39,395 nucleotides of DNA from Anaerolineales bacterium UBA1429. GTDB taxonomy: Bacteria > Chloroflexota > Anaerolineae > UBA1429. The stretch spans positions 23,719 through 63,113 of the forward strand of contig DCTX01000070.1 of assembly GCA_002329325.1 (NCBI GenBank), given 5' to 3'. The notes under the pieces were generated by a model, which saw only the letters and a program-made list of their open reading frames with translations, made no database searches and was not told where the DNA came from. Shown here in pieces: positions 25,263 to 33,221 of the stretch; position 1 is the stretch's first letter, and each line of letters opens with the position of its first letter. Position numbers and translations under genes: made by a program.

Positions 25263-27389
25263 CTACTCCTCCGCGCCCGGCAGGCGAAAGCCCAGTTGCC
25301 GGGGGCGCAACTGCTTCTTGTGCACCTCGACCTCGCGCACCGCCTGCTCAAAGTGCTCCGCCGAGACGGTTAGGTGCTCGTCGGGCTCGAACCCCACGGC
25401 CCGCAGGGCATACAGGGCGGCCCGGCGGCACACCTCGGCGATGTCCGCGCCAGAGAAGCCCTCCGTCGCGCGCGCCAGGTTCGCGGCGCTGACGCCCTCG
25501 CCCACAGGCATGGGCCGCAGGTGCACGGCCAGGATCTCCTCGCGGGCGCGCTCGTCGGGCAGGGGCACCTCGATCTGCAGGTCAAAGCGGCCCGGGCGCA
25601 AGAGGGCGGGGTCCAGCAGGTTGGCCTGGTTGGTGGCGGCGATGACAAAGACGTTGTCCTGGCCGCTGGCGGCGTCCATCTCGGCCAGGAGCTGATTCAC
25701 GACGCTATCGGTGACGCCCTGGGCGTCGCGGCCCCGGATCGGCGCGATGGCATCCACCTCGTCGAACAGGATGATGGCGGGCGCCACCTCGCGCGCCTTG
25801 GCAAAAGCGAACCGGATGCGCTCCTCCGATTCGCCGAACCATTTGGAGTGCACCTCGGGCCCGCGGACGGCGATCAGGTTGGCGCCGCAGTGACTGGCCG
25901 CCGCATAGGCCAGCAGCGTTTTGCCGGTGCCGGGCGGGCCGTAGAGCAGCAGGCCCCTGGCCGGGTGAATGCCCGCCTGGCGATAGGCCGCCGCCTTGTG
26001 CAGGCCATAGCTCACCGCCTCGATGATGAGCTGCTTGGCCTCGTCCAGCCCGCCCACCTGGTCGAAGGTGATTTCGCGGGCGCCCTGCACCGTGACCTCG
26101 CGCAGGGCCGAGGGGCGGATGGCGCCCAGGGCCGTGACAAAGTCGGCGGCGCAGACCCGCAGCGCCTCGTCCACGTGGATATCGCCCTTCTCAATGGCCT
26201 CGGGGGAGTGGGTGCGTCGCAGGGCGCAATAGCCCGCCTCATGGCAGAGGGAGGCCAGATCGGCCCCCACGAAACCGGGGGTGCGCTGGGCCAGATCGTC
26301 CAGGGCCACGTCGGAGGCCAGGGGCATGCGGCGGGTGTGGATGGCCAGGATCTCGCGGCGGCCCTGCACGTCGGGCACGCCGATGTGGATCTCGTGCTCA
26401 AAGCGGCCGGGGCGGCGCAGGGCGGGATCCAGGGCGTTGATGCGGTTGGTGGTGCCGATCACCACCACGCCCCGAAGCTCCGTGAGCCCATCCATGAGCG
26501 CCAGGAGGGTGGCCACCAGGCGGCGCTCGGCCTCGCCCTGGGTCTGCTCGCGCTTGGGGGCCAGGGCGTCCAGCTCGTCGATCAGGATGACGGCCGGCGC
26601 CGAGGCGTGGGCGCGCTCGAACAGATCGCGCAGTTGGCGCTCGCTCTCGCCGAAAAAGGCGGAGAGGAGCTCGGGGCCGCGCACCGAGTAGAACTGGGCG
26701 CCCACCTCGTTGCTGAGGGCCCTGGCGATGAGGGTCTTGCCGGTGCCCGGGGGGCCATGCAGGATGATGCCTCGGGGCGCCGAGATGCCCAGGTAGGCAA
26801 AGGCCTCGGGGGCGCGCAGGGGGTACTCGATCAGCTCGCGGATGCGGGTCAGCTCGCGGCCCAACCCGCCGATATCGCCATACCCGACGCCTGCCGTTTG
26901 ATCGGGGGGCTCTCCCGCCTCGATGGCCAGGCTGAAGCGGGTCTCCAGGCCGATGGTGGCGATGGGCCCTGGGCTCAGCGAGGCCACCTCCACGACGACG
27001 ACGGCGCCGCCCAGGGTGAATACGGGCAGCCTGGCCCCGGCCCAGGCCAGCCGCCCCGCCAGCAGGTCACCCAAGAGCCGCAGGCCGTCCTCCTGGGCCC
27101 ACGCTGAGGGCACCTGTACCGTCAGGCTTTGGGCTTCGGGGCAATCCAGGGGTGAGACGGCAACCGGCTGACCCTCGCGCACCCGGAGGTAGAGCCGGAG
27201 GTACTTGTCGATTTCGAGGGCATCGTCGCCGGGCTCCACGGCCTCTACCCATGCGCCGCAGAGGCGCGCGCCGGCCTGCAACTGCACGGCGGCGCCGATA
27301 GGGGGCACCCAGGTACTGCCCTTGGACAGATGGAGCACCACACGGCCGGTGCCCTCCAGGGCGCTGCTCTCACGGGCTGCCAGTTCCAT
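25263..27389 (-). CDS. Cdc48/p97-like double AAA+ ATPase
   Basis: 708 residues. An N-terminal domain of ~165 residues precedes two AAA modules. D1 has Walker A GPPGTGKT (212-219), Walker B ILIDELD (268-274) and the second region of homology NRINALDPALRRPGRF. D2 has Walker A GPPGTGKT (484-491), ILFDEVD (540-546) and NQANLLDPALLRPGRF. Both pore loops carry aromatic pairs (SAFFGESE in D1, SKWFGESE in D2). Cdc48 proteins unfold or extract proteins using ATP. The gene starts the chaperone operon at ATG 27387-27389, 9 bp ahead of the GrpE-like gene, with AAGG as Shine-Dalgarno. The N-domain is not clearly the double-psi barrel of p97; its substrate-recognition role is inferred. Confidence 0.92.
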   Translation of the reverse strand: MELAARESSALEGTGRVVLHLSKGSTWVPPIGAAVQLQAGARLCGAWVEAVEPGDDALEIDKYLRLYLRVREGQPVAVSPLDCPEAQSLTVQVPSAWAQEDGLRLLGDLLAGRLAWAGARLPVFTLGGAVVVVEVASLSPGPIATIGLETRFSLAIEAGEPPDQTAGVGYGDIGGLGRELTRIRELIEYPLRAPEAFAYLGISAPRGIILHGPPGTGKTLIARALSNEVGAQFYSVRGPELLSAFFGESERQLRDLFERAHASAPAVILIDELDALAPKREQTQGEAERRLVATLLALMDGLTELRGVVVIGTTNRINALDPALRRPGRFEHEIHIGVPDVQGRREILAIHTRRMPLASDVALDDLAQRTPGFVGADLASLCHEAGYCALRRTHSPEAIEKGDIHVDEALRVCAADFVTALGAIRPSALREVTVQGAREITFDQVGGLDEAKQLIIEAVSYGLHKAAAYRQAGIHPARGLLLYGPPGTGKTLLAYAAASHCGANLIAVRGPEVHSKWFGESEERIRFAFAKAREVAPAIILFDEVDAIAPIRGRDAQGVTDSVVNQLLAEMDAASGQDNVFVIAATNQANLLDPALLRPGRFDLQIEVPLPDERAREEILAVHLRPMPVGEGVSAANLARATEGFSGADIAEVCRRAALYALRAVGFEPDEHLTVSAEHFEQAVREVEVHKKQLRPRQLGFRLPGAEE

Positions 27390-27400
27390 ACGCGACCTTC

Positions 27401-27419
27401 CCCGGCCAACGTGGCCGGG
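27401..27419 (-). promoter_or_regulatory. 5' UTR hairpin adjoining the Cdc48-like Shine-Dalgarno
   Basis: CCCGGCC and GGCCGGG pair around a 5-nt loop. The stem base touches the GGAAGG ribosome binding site (27396-27401), so it could modulate access. No CIRCE sequence is seen. Confidence 0.4.
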
Positions 27420-27481
27420 CGCTGAACTGTGCTCGCCTGATGCCCAGAGCGTGGGCAGAGCGGTGAGCGTAAATCGCAGAT

Positions 27482-27510
27482 ACTATAGGCGATAGCGCTT
27501 GGCGCGTCAA
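27482..27510 (-). promoter_or_regulatory. Promoter of the chaperone operon
   Basis: TTGACG (27505-27510), a 17-nt spacer and TATAGT (27482-27487) on the minus strand give a start near 27475 and an ~85-nt leader. This is a sigma-70-type site; I do not see a sigma-32-type sequence. Confidence 0.7.
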
Positions 27511-27586
27511 CGAGAGGGGCCGCCATGCCACGGCAGCCTCTGGGGCCCTCCCAGGGCAAGGTGGCAGTGACATGCAGTGCTCGGCG

Positions 27587-27649
27587 GGGGCGAAGCTCTT
27601 CTTCGCCCCTAGTATTTTACGTTTTACCTCGGTTCTTTTGGAGCCGAGG
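27587..27649. repeat. Two tandem hairpins with a T-rich spacer in the Cdc48/UROD interval
   Basis: GGGGCGAAG/CTTCGCCCC (27587-27609, loop CTCTT) is followed by TAGTATTTTACGTTTTA and then CCTCGGTTC/GAGCCGAGG (27627-27649, loop TTTTG). The first hairpin followed by the T-rich run would end plus-strand transcription; it also lies just after the UROD-like gene. The same GGGCGAAG hairpin recurs at 33124-33144, so it is probably a dispersed intergenic repeat. Confidence 0.55.
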
Positions 27650-27694
27650 CCGGCCTGGCGCGTGTCGTCTGCGGCGACTCACGCCGTGCCTCGC

Positions 27695-28954
27695 TCAGCG
27701 CGCCTCGTTGAACGCGCTGAACAGGGCGATCAGGTTCTCGGTGGGCACGGTGGCCTGGATGTTGTGGACGGCGGTGAACACGAATCCGCCGCCTTTCCCC
27801 AGCACCTGCACATTCTCGCGCACGTGCTCGGCCACCTCATCGGGCGCGCCAAAGGGCAGGACGTGCTGGGTATCCACCCCGGCGCCCCAGAAGACGAGTT
27901 GCTCGCCCCAGCGCTCCTTGAGCGCCTGGGGCTCCATGCCCGCCGCCGAGATCTGCACCGGGTTGACGATATCCACCCCCGCCTCGATCATGTCGTCGTA
28001 GAGGGCCACCATCGAGCCGCAACTATGGTAAAAGGTCTTCCAGGGGGTGTGCTCATGGACCCAGGCATTGACGGCCTGGTGATAGGGCTTGAACAGCTCG
28101 CGATAGGCCCGGGGCGCGATAAAGGGTCCGTGTTGGGCGCCAAAGTCGGTGCCGCTGAGGAAGACGGCCACGATCTTGTCGCCTACCGCCTGATGATACA
28201 GCTCCAGGTTCTTGAGGGCGATCTCGAGTTGCAGGTCGAAGATGCCCCGGATGTACTCCGGGTGCAGGGCGGTGGCCATGTACCAATCGGCCACGGCGCG
28301 GATGCCCTTGGGCTCGCGGATGGTCAGGCCGGGCACGTGGGCGATGTCGCCGAACCCGGCGCTGCCGAAATTCCCCAGGATCGCCCGGCTGGTGTTGTTG
28401 TAGAGCGCCGTCGCCCGCTCCTCCAGGAGGCGCAGTTGCTCGTCGGTGTAGACGGCATACATATCCCGCACCCACTCCTCGGGGTCCAGGTGGGCCTCGG
28501 CGTCGGGCTGCTGACGCTCGACGGCGTCGTGGTAGTAGCCATCGGGCGGCATGCGCCCCGAGGGGGCCGCCGTGCGGTCGCCCTGGGGATACTGGTAGAG
28601 GCTGCCATCGGCGGCGGGCTCGGTGTTGAACAGCCCCGGCACCCACACGGGCGTGCCATCGTGGAGGGTATACGGCTGCCAATCGCGGGCGGGAAAGCCG
28701 AACATGGTGGCGTCATCCTGCAGGCCGATCACATCCACGCCCAGGGCGTCGAGCACGTCGTCGTCCATGCGCCCCAGCATCTGGTAGGGCTCGTGCACCC
28801 GCACGGGGCGTTGCTCCAGCCCCAGGGCGGCCCGCAGCCGATAGAGGGCCGAGGCCATGATGCCGGTGACGGCGGTGCTGCCCAGATCCAGGGGCACGCG
28901 GTCGGGCTGGCGATGGTCGAGCGCGGCGCGGACGCGTTCACGAGAGGTGGTCAT
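27695..28954 (-). CDS. Uroporphyrinogen-decarboxylase-family (MtaA/CmuA-like methyltransferase) protein
   Basis: 419 residues. It begins MTTSRERVRAALDHRQPDRVPLDLG, the typical opening of COG0407 proteins related to HemE, MtaA and CmuA. LGVDVIGLQDD, FLSGTDFGAQHGPFIAPRAYRELFKPYHQ and WKTFYHSCGSMVALYDDMIEAGVDIVNPVQ follow. The H-x-C of FYHSCGS is the zinc-type site of corrinoid methyltransferases, and GGGFVFTAVHNIQ closes the barrel. True HemE is shorter (~350) and has different substrate-binding arginines. So this is probably a methyl-transfer or decarboxylase paralogue of unknown substrate. A single-gene unit: a promoter lies at 28994-29022, and AAGGGGGC precedes the ATG at 28952-28954. No corrinoid protein is adjacent. 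Confidence 0.85.
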   Translation of the reverse strand: MTTSRERVRAALDHRQPDRVPLDLGSTAVTGIMASALYRLRAALGLEQRPVRVHEPYQMLGRMDDDVLDALGVDVIGLQDDATMFGFPARDWQPYTLHDGTPVWVPGLFNTEPAADGSLYQYPQGDRTAAPSGRMPPDGYYHDAVERQQPDAEAHLDPEEWVRDMYAVYTDEQLRLLEERATALYNNTSRAILGNFGSAGFGDIAHVPGLTIREPKGIRAVADWYMATALHPEYIRGIFDLQLEIALKNLELYHQAVGDKIVAVFLSGTDFGAQHGPFIAPRAYRELFKPYHQAVNAWVHEHTPWKTFYHSCGSMVALYDDMIEAGVDIVNPVQISAAGMEPQALKERWGEQLVFWGAGVDTQHVLPFGAPDEVAEHVRENVQVLGKGGGFVFTAVHNIQATVPTENLIALFSAFNEAR

Positions 28955-28993
28955 GGCATTGCCCCCTTGCAGGTCGAATGGCTCAGCGGCCCC

Positions 28994-29022
28994 AGTCTAG
29001 CGCGCGCCGGGCCGCGAGGCAA
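28994..29022 (-). promoter_or_regulatory. Promoter of the UROD-family gene
   Basis: TTGCCT (29017-29022), a 17-nt spacer and TAGACT (28994-28999) on the minus strand, about 40 nt before the start codon. Confidence 0.5.
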
Positions 29023-29031
29023 GGCCCTCCG

Positions 29032-29376
29032 CTACCTCTCCTTCACCACCACCAGGAGCATCTTGAAGCGCTCCTCGGCATAGAGGGCGTGGGGCACGTG
29101 GGCAGGCATCACCGTCGCCTGGCCGGCAGCCGTGGGCACCCGGGTCCCACCGATCTCTAGCAGCGCGACGCCATCCAGCACATAGACCAGGGCGTCGCCT
29201 GGGGTGGTGTGGGTGCCGATGGCCTCGCCTGAGTCCAGGGCGAACAGGGTGATGCTCAAGGCGTCGTTCTGGGCCAGGGTGCGGCTCACCACCTGGCCGG
29301 GCTGATAGGTCACCAGGGCGCTCAGATCCAGCGCCTCACTCAGGGGGATGTTCTTGATCAGGGCGGCGTCGCTCAT
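29032..29376 (-). CDS. Cupin-domain protein
   Basis: 114 residues forming one cupin barrel: SGEAIGTHTTPGDALVYVLDGVALLEIGG is the first cupin motif with a single histidine, and AGQATVMPAHVPHALYA is the second. The sparse metal ligands leave open whether it binds a metal or acts as a small sensor/isomerase. It overlaps the ferredoxin gene by 4 bp (ATGA at 29373-29376), so the two are cotranslated. It has no signal peptide. The function is unknown; cupin-ferredoxin pairs next to a Crp/Fnr regulator hint at redox or stress response, which is inference. Confidence 0.85.
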   Translation of the reverse strand: MSDAALIKNIPLSEALDLSALVTYQPGQVVSRTLAQNDALSITLFALDSGEAIGTHTTPGDALVYVLDGVALLEIGGTRVPTAAGQATVMPAHVPHALYAEERFKMLLVVVKER

Positions 29377-29627
29377 GCTGTCTCTCCTTCGGCAGGGTGG
29401 GTTGCCGGCAAGCCCTGGTCGGCCGAGCCCACGATCTCATAGTACAGCTCCACCGCCTCTGCCGGGCAGATCCACTCGCACGCGCCGCAATAGGTGCAAT
29501 TCTGCGGGTGCGCCAGGATAGGGCAGCCATCCTGCAGGGCCAGCACGCCTTCGGGGCAGGCGGTGAGGCACAGGCCGCAGGCGGTGCAGCGGTTCGGATA
29601 CAGGGTGGGCAGGGCTCGTTCAGACAT
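29373..29627 (-). CDS. Two-cluster [4Fe-4S] ferredoxin
   Basis: 84 residues from ATG 29625-29627, preceded by GAGGT. Two CxxCxxCxxxCP motifs are present: CTACGLCLTACPEG and CTYCGACEWICPAEA. They ligate two [4Fe-4S] clusters, as in bacterial 2[4Fe-4S] ferredoxins and ferredoxin-like subunits. The C-terminal ~20 residues are unstructured. A longer frame to 29660 lacks a ribosome binding site. It is the first gene of a two-gene unit with the cupin. A Crp-type palindrome lies about 45 nt upstream, so the convergent-side regulator gene may control it. Its redox partner is unknown. Confidence 0.92.
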   Translation of the reverse strand: MSERALPTLYPNRCTACGLCLTACPEGVLALQDGCPILAHPQNCTYCGACEWICPAEAVELYYEIVGSADQGLPATHPAEGETA

Positions 29628-29673
29628 GCTTACCTCGCTTGCCCCCAGGATGACAGGCAAGAGGGCGCGGCGC

Positions 29674-29689
29674 TGTGACCCAGGTTACA
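29674..29689. promoter_or_regulatory. Crp/Fnr-family operator candidate
   Basis: TGTGACCCAGGTTACA matches the TGTGA-N6-TCACA layout with one mismatch in the right arm. It lies between the Crp/Fnr gene stop (29723) and the ferredoxin start (29627), upstream of the ferredoxin-cupin pair. Confidence 0.5.
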
Positions 29690-29722
29690 CGGGAGCGTTG
29701 GATCGCCCATATGGACCACCTG

Positions 29723-30391
29723 CTACTCCTCGGCGAGCTGTTCCAGCGCGTCGGGATCCGTGATCTCGATGCGCTGGCGGTTGAGGCGGATGAGGCCCTC
29801 GTCGGCCAGGGCGGAGAGGGCGCGGCTGACCACCACGCGCACGGTGCCGATGCGCGCCGCGATCTGGGCGTGGGTCCAGCGGATGGGCGGCTCCTCCGGC
29901 TCGCGGCTCTGGGCCAGGAGGAAGCGCGCCAGGCGGGCCCGCACGCTGAGCAGGCTCAAGTCGTAGGTGAGGCCGGTCAGGTGTTGCAGCCGGTTGCTCA
30001 GGTGGCGCAAGAGGGCCAGGGCGATGCCTGGCCAGCGCCGCACCGCCTCCCTCAGGTCAGCCAGGGCGATGGTCAGCACCCGGGTGGGCCCCAGGGCGCA
30101 GGCGCTGCAGGGCGCCAAAGGGGCGTCGGCAAAGGCGGCGGGCAGGTTCAGCCCCTCTCCCGGCCGCAGGACGATCAGGGTTTGCTCGCGGCCCTCCAGG
30201 TTGGTGCGATAGACGCGCACCGCGCCGGCCAGCACGAACAGGGCGGGCGCGTCGTCATCGCCCTCCAGCATCAGGATCTCGCCGTCATCGTGTTGCCGCA
30301 CGACGCTCACCCGGGCCAGCGTCTCCAGGGCGGGCCCGTCCAGCCCGGCAAAGGGGGCCAGGCTCTTGAGCAGGGCGGGATCGTGGGACAT
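29723..30391 (-). CDS. Crp/Fnr-family transcription regulator
   Basis: 222 residues from ATG 30389-30391, the usual Crp length; the much longer open frame upstream has no family character. The N-terminal cyclic-nucleotide-binding fold shows FAGLDGPALETLARVSVVRQHDDGEILMLEGDDAP, ALFVLAGAVRVYR and the phosphate-cassette-position segment GEGLNLPAAFAD. A dimerisation helix follows. The Crp helix-turn-helix is WTHAQIAARIGTVRVVVSRALSALADEGLI. Ligand residues for cAMP are not clear, and there is no Fnr-type N-terminal cysteine set, although an APCSAC pair lies mid-domain. No Shine-Dalgarno is evident, so it may be leaderless. It is divergent from the enolase-superfamily gene and directly upstream of the ferredoxin-cupin pair. 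Confidence 0.9.
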   Translation of the reverse strand: MSHDPALLKSLAPFAGLDGPALETLARVSVVRQHDDGEILMLEGDDDAPALFVLAGAVRVYRTNLEGREQTLIVLRPGEGLNLPAAFADAPLAPCSACALGPTRVLTIALADLREAVRRWPGIALALLRHLSNRLQHLTGLTYDLSLLSVRARLARFLLAQSREPEEPPIRWTHAQIAARIGTVRVVVSRALSALADEGLIRLNRQRIEITDPDALEQLAEE

Positions 30392-30623
30392 GGTGTTGGA
30401 AGGGCCGATGATGCGCGCCTCCGATGTGTCGCAGATGGCGGACGCGAACATGATATCCCGCCACCGGGGCGTAGGCAACTGGCGGCGCTGGCGGGCGCCT
30501 CCCGGTACCGGCGCCTGCCCCTTTGTGCTAGACTGGCGGCACCTGGCAGGCGCCACGGGCCGGCCGCTCGGCCACGTTTCGGAGCGACAGGCTCCTGGCG
30601 CGCACAGGACCGGAGGTGCCACG

Positions 30624-32030
30624 ATGCCCGGAGAGGTCGCTATCCGCCCCGTGGGGGCGCAACTGACCTGGATGCCCGTCCAGACGCGCATCCCCCTCAA
30701 GTTCGGCCCAGAGACGCTGACCGAGGTGACCTGCGCGCGGGTGGCGCTGGCGGTATGCGACCGGCAAGGGCGCACCGCCGTGGGCTGGGGCGAGACGCCG
30801 CTGAGCGTCCAGTGGGTCTGGCCCAGCGCCCTGGGCTATGCCGAGCGTCTGGCCGCCCTGCAGCAGCTCTGCCTGGCCCTGGGCGCCGCCTGGGCCGGCT
30901 GGGATGACTGGGGACACCCCATCGCCATCTCGCAGCGATTCCAGGCGGAGGCGTTGCCCGCTCTGCTGGCCGAGGCGAACGATGCGCGCCGTGGGCGCGA
31001 GCCGATGCCCTGGCTGGCGGCGCTGGTGTGCTGTTCGGCCTTTGATCTGGCGCTGCACGATGCCTACGGCCAGCTCCTCGGCGCGCCCACGTTCCAGACC
31101 TATTGCCAGGGCTATATGGGCTGCGACCTTTCGGCGTGGCTCGAGGCCGACGAGCCAGGCGTCTCCTTCCGCGGCAGCTACCCTCAGGATTACCTGACGC
31201 CGCGGGCCGAGCGCCTGCCGGCCTGGCATCTGGTGGGCGGGCTCGATCCGCTCACCGCGGAGGACCTCTCGGGCGATGAGCCCGATGACGGCTACCCCGT
31301 GCTGCTGGCGGATTGGATCGCCCGCGATGGCCTGCGCTGCCTCAAGGTCAAGCTGCGCGGCAACGACGCCGCCTGGGACGAGGAGCGGTTGGTGCGTGTA
31401 GGCCGGATCGCTCTGGCCAACGGCGTGGGTTGGCTCAGCGCCGATTTCAACTGCACCGTAACCGAGCCCGCCTATGTGAACGAGATCCTGGATCGGCTGG
31501 AGCGCGATCATCGGGCCATCTGGGAGCGGCTGCTGTATGTGGAACAGCCCTTCCCTTATGACCTGCAGGCCCACCGCATCCCGGTGCACAGCGTCTCGGC
31601 GCGCAAGCCCCTCTTCATGGACGAGAGCGCCCACGATTGGCGCATGGTCCGCCTGGGCCGGAGGCTGGGCTGGACGGGGGTGGCCCTCAAGACCTGCAAG
31701 ACGCTGACGGGGGCGCTGCTCTCCCTCTGCTGGGCGCGAGCCCACGGCATGGGCCTCATGGTCCAGGACCTGACCAACCCGATGCTGGCCCAGATCCCCC
31801 ATGTGTTGCTGGCGGCGCACGCCGGCACCATCATGGGGGTGGAGACCAACGCCATGCAGTTCTACCCGGATGCGTCGCGGCCCGAGGAGGCTGTGCACCC
31901 CGGCCTCTACCGGAGGCGGCATGGCCAGGTGAGCCTGGAATCTGTGAGGGGCGCGGGCCTGGGCTACCGGCTGGGCGAGATCGAGCGCACGCTGCCCGAG
32001 CCGGCCTTGCGCGTGGGGCAGGGGTTGTGA
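30624..32030 (+). CDS. Mandelate racemase/muconate lactonizing-type enolase-superfamily enzyme
   Basis: 468 residues from ATG 30624, with GGAGGTG 6 nt upstream; the open frame further upstream is a by-product. Catalytic-type residues appear in order: a KxK of LKVKLRG (K241, K243), D274 in LSADFNCT, E307 in VEQPF, D333/E334 in FMDESAHDW, and K356 in GVALKTCKT. These are the barrel positions that bind Mg2+ and abstract an alpha proton from a carboxylate. An unusually long capping domain insertion (~150-230, SWLEADEPGVSF) sets it apart from simple MR enzymes. Substrate is probably an acid sugar or similar; it cannot be named. It is transcribed away from the Crp/Fnr gene, with 232 bp between the two starts. 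Confidence 0.88.
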   Translation: MPGEVAIRPVGAQLTWMPVQTRIPLKFGPETLTEVTCARVALAVCDRQGRTAVGWGETPLSVQWVWPSALGYAERLAALQQLCLALGAAWAGWDDWGHPIAISQRFQAEALPALLAEANDARRGREPMPWLAALVCCSAFDLALHDAYGQLLGAPTFQTYCQGYMGCDLSAWLEADEPGVSFRGSYPQDYLTPRAERLPAWHLVGGLDPLTAEDLSGDEPDDGYPVLLADWIARDGLRCLKVKLRGNDAAWDEERLVRVGRIALANGVGWLSADFNCTVTEPAYVNEILDRLERDHRAIWERLLYVEQPFPYDLQAHRIPVHSVSARKPLFMDESAHDWRMVRLGRRLGWTGVALKTCKTLTGALLSLCWARAHGMGLMVQDLTNPMLAQIPHVLLAAHAGTIMGVETNAMQFYPDASRPEEAVHPGLYRRRHGQVSLESVRGAGLGYRLGEIERTLPEPALRVGQGL

Positions 32031-32046
32031 GGGCGGCCGCCCGCCA

Positions 32047-32862
32047 TCAGGCGGGGGTGCGGGCGCATACCTGGGGCAGGGGCAGGGCGGCGCGGGTGGG
32101 GCGCAACACATTCTTGCCCGCGCGCAACCCCTGGATCACCGTCAGATTGACATAAATTGAGAGGCGCTCACGGATCTCGCCGTCGCTCAAGCCGCGCTGC
32201 ATGAGGTTGAGGATCTCGGGGATCTCGGCGCTCAGCGCCCGGTTCTCGGCGGTAATGCGGGCCTCGTCCACGCACACCCGCATCTCGCCGGCCCGCACCA
32301 GCTCGGCCAGCTCGCGCTCATCTGCCGGCAACACGTCTGTATCCATGGCATACAGCCCCAGCATGCTCACGTGGTGGCCGTCGGAGGCGGCGGTGGCCGG
32401 CAGATGCAGCCTGTGGGCCAGGGCCACGGCGGGCAGGTGAGCATAGTTGTAGATGTTGGTGCTGAGCACCTCGATGCCGTCCACGGGGAGGCGATCCAGC
32501 ACCTCGGGGGCCTCGGGGCTGTAGCGGTAGGGGTGCGCCAGCACCACGGCGCCGCCGTGGGCGTGGGCGCGGGTGATGATCTCGGCGTCCTCCATGCCCG
32601 AGGCGAGCAGCGTGTGGTCGGTGATGCCATAGACCAAAAAGTCGTCGCCCTTGGCCGAGGTGACCTCGATGCCCCGATAGAGGCGAACGGCGGGGTAGGC
32701 AGCCTGCAGGGCGGCCTGCTCGTCTTCGGGCCAGATCAGGTTGTGCTCGGTAAAGACCAGGGCGCGTATGCCGAGTTCGGCTGCTCGGGCAAGCATCTCC
32801 TCAGGCGTCGAGCGCCCACAGGTCGAGTAGCGAGAAGTATGTACGTGAAGATCAATCCGCAT
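32047..32862 (-). CDS. PHP-domain phosphoesterase with C-terminal helix-turn-helix-like segment
   Basis: 271 residues. PHP metal motifs: DLHVHTSRYS (H6, H8), FTEHN, RGIEVTS, VLAHPYRY and ASDGHH near residue 180. These hydrolases act on phosphoesters such as nucleotides or polyphosphate-type substrates. After the PHP domain, residues ~225-255 (LMQRGLSDGEIRERLSIYVNLTVI) look like a LuxR/FixJ-type helix-turn-helix, which is uncommon for this family. It converges on the enolase-superfamily gene with 16 bp between the two stops. The ATG at 32860-32862 gives a complete N-terminal metal motif. Confidence 0.85.
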   Translation of the reverse strand: MRIDLHVHTSRYSTCGRSTPEEMLARAAELGIRALVFTEHNLIWPEDEQAALQAAYPAVRLYRGIEVTSAKGDDFLVYGITDHTLLASGMEDAEIITRAHAHGGAVVLAHPYRYSPEAPEVLDRLPVDGIEVLSTNIYNYAHLPAVALAHRLHLPATAASDGHHVSMLGLYAMDTDVLPADERELAELVRAGEMRVCVDEARITAENRALSAEIPEILNLMQRGLSDGEIRERLSIYVNLTVIQGLRAGKNVLRPTRAALPLPQVCARTPA

Positions 32863-32979
32863 AATAGGGTGCTCTCTGGCCCCCAGGGGGCCGCTAGGCT
32901 GGGCGGCAGGCGAGCTGCCGCGCGCAAAACGCAGTGAGAGAGATTATACCACCGGCGCCAAGTTCGGGCGATTCGTTGG

Positions 32980-33213
32980 CGCCCTGCATGGCGCGGCAGG
33001 GCGGCTTCGAAGGCCATGTCATGTGTATCCAGCTCGCCGACCGAGTGCGTGGCCCGCTCTGGGTAAACACGGCACATACATGCCAATTTCGCCCCTACAG
33101 GAAAAGACAGGAGAAGAAAGTAGGGGCGAAGCTCGTCTTCGCCCTTCTCGTCCGCGATCTGCCATTGGCGTTTTGCCATGGGGTCGACTTGGACATCGCC
33201 CTGCATGGCGCGG
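32980..33213. repeat. Intergenic region with 17-bp direct repeats and alternative hairpins
   Basis: A 17-bp repeat, CGCCCTGCATGGCGCGG, occurs at 32980-32996 and 33197-33213. Between the copies, TTCGCCCCTAC (33088-33098) can pair with GTAGGGGCGAA (33120-33130). The same GGGCGAAG (33124-33131) can instead pair with CTTCGCCC (33137-33144), so two mutually exclusive stems exist. No ORF of substance is seen between the PHP gene and the CHAT gene promoter (32863-33221). Confidence 0.55.
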
Positions 33214-33221
33214 GCCTACGG

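Noticed and set aside
25374..27107. 577-codon plus-strand frame opposite the Cdc48-like gene
   Set aside because: It is the antisense shadow of a high-GC gene: Gly/Ala/Gln/His-rich, no motifs and no ribosome binding site, while the minus strand has full AAA motifs.
30528..32111. 527-codon minus-strand frame opposite the enolase-superfamily gene
   Set aside because: No domain recognisable, and it would overlap two well-supported genes.
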